From JBBQVZ01 sp038211015 (GTDB taxonomy: Bacteria; Actinomycetota; UBA4738; HRBIN12), in the NCBI GenBank assembly GCA_038211015.1, contig JBBQVZ010000092.1, positions 1 through 14,199 on the forward strand: a stretch of DNA of 14,199 nt, read 5' to 3'. Of the stretch, positions 13,590-14,199 are shown piece after piece; the first letter of the stretch is position 1, and each line of letters begins with the position of its first letter. Made by a program: the position numbers and the translations under genes. The notes beneath the pieces are model-generated. The model was given only the letters and a program-made list of their open reading frames with translations. It made no database searches and had not been told where the DNA came from.

Positions 13590-13709
13590 GTTCCGGCGAC
13601 GACCTACTCTCCCACCCAGTCGCCCAGGCAGTACCATCGGCGCTGGAGGGCTTCACTTCCGGGTTCGGGATGGGACCGGGTGTTTCCCCTCCGCTATGGT
13701 CACCGAAAC
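13590..13709 (-). rRNA. rrf: 5S ribosomal RNA
   Basis: Exactly 120 nt. The ends pair as an 11-bp terminal helix with G-U pairs allowed: the 5' GTTTCGGTGAC with the 3' GTCGCCGGAAC. Inside are the conserved GGGGAAACACCCGG, TCCCATCCCGAAC and GGGAGAGTAGG blocks. It follows the 23S rRNA gene by about 88 bases and precedes the terminator. Confidence 0.97.
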
Positions 13710-13715
13710 GGTGTC

Positions 13716-13735
13716 TCGGATCGTTGCCGATCCGA
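13716..13735 (-). other. Hairpin in 23S-5S spacer
   Basis: TCGGATCG, GCAA, CGATCCGA on the transcribed strand form an 8-bp perfect stem with a GNRA tetraloop just before the 5S 5' end. It probably takes part in pre-rRNA folding or processing. A second imperfect hairpin lies at 13753-13771 (CCCGAGC pairing with GCTCGAGGG, one bulged A). Confidence 0.5.
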
Positions 13736-13796
13736 CATGGTTGAGGATGCGTCCCTCGAGCAGAGCTCGGGAACTGCGATAGCGAGCGCGAGCGAA

Positions 13797-14199
<403 letters not shown>

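Overview
The window is a high-GC stretch of an actinobacterial (Actinomycetota) chromosome. The evidence is a dense set of high-GC3 genes with many GTG starts, the actinobacteria-restricted steA and steB genes, and a gene order that tracks the Mycobacterium tuberculosis Rv1691-Rv1700 block. I cannot resolve the class from sequence alone. Almost all of it is ordinary core genome. I see no mobile element, CRISPR array, tRNA or defence system, and no gene-free stretch longer than about 130 bases.

Layout, following the minus strand from the right edge. The 3' end of a 23S rRNA gene (13797-14199) is followed by an 88-base spacer, a 120-nt 5S rRNA (13590-13709) and a strong hairpin terminator. Next comes a TPR protein (12838-13527) in the place of Rv1691. 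Three genes absent from the mycobacterial block follow: a metallo-beta-lactamase-fold hydrolase (+), a short SSB-like OB-fold protein (-), and a DUF1015 protein (+). The minus-strand run then continues with a HAD-IIA phosphatase (Rv1692 position), a phasin-like coiled-coil protein, tlyA, nadK, recN, steA, steB, a GT2 glycosyltransferase, a MraY/WecA-like membrane sugar-phosphate transferase, pyrG, and the start of a Nudix hydrolase cut by the left edge.

The minus-strand genes are tightly packed. There are four-base stop/start overlaps at tlyA/nadK, steA/steB, steB/GT2 and GT2/GT4, and short gaps elsewhere. They mix nucleotide and cofactor metabolism (CTP, NADP, a probable ADP-sugar Nudix), DNA repair (RecN), rRNA methylation (TlyA) and the cell envelope (SteA, SteB and two glycosyltransferases).

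The most notable points are three. The two glycosyltransferases are translationally coupled to the SteA/SteB septal-envelope pair. Several starts appear leaderless, with a TANNNT -10 box 6-8 bases before ATG or GTG; in recN that box includes the stop codon of nadK. The leader of the SSB-like gene holds a 12-bp tandem repeat inside a possible 28-codon upstream ORF. I found no clearly new defence or mobile system.
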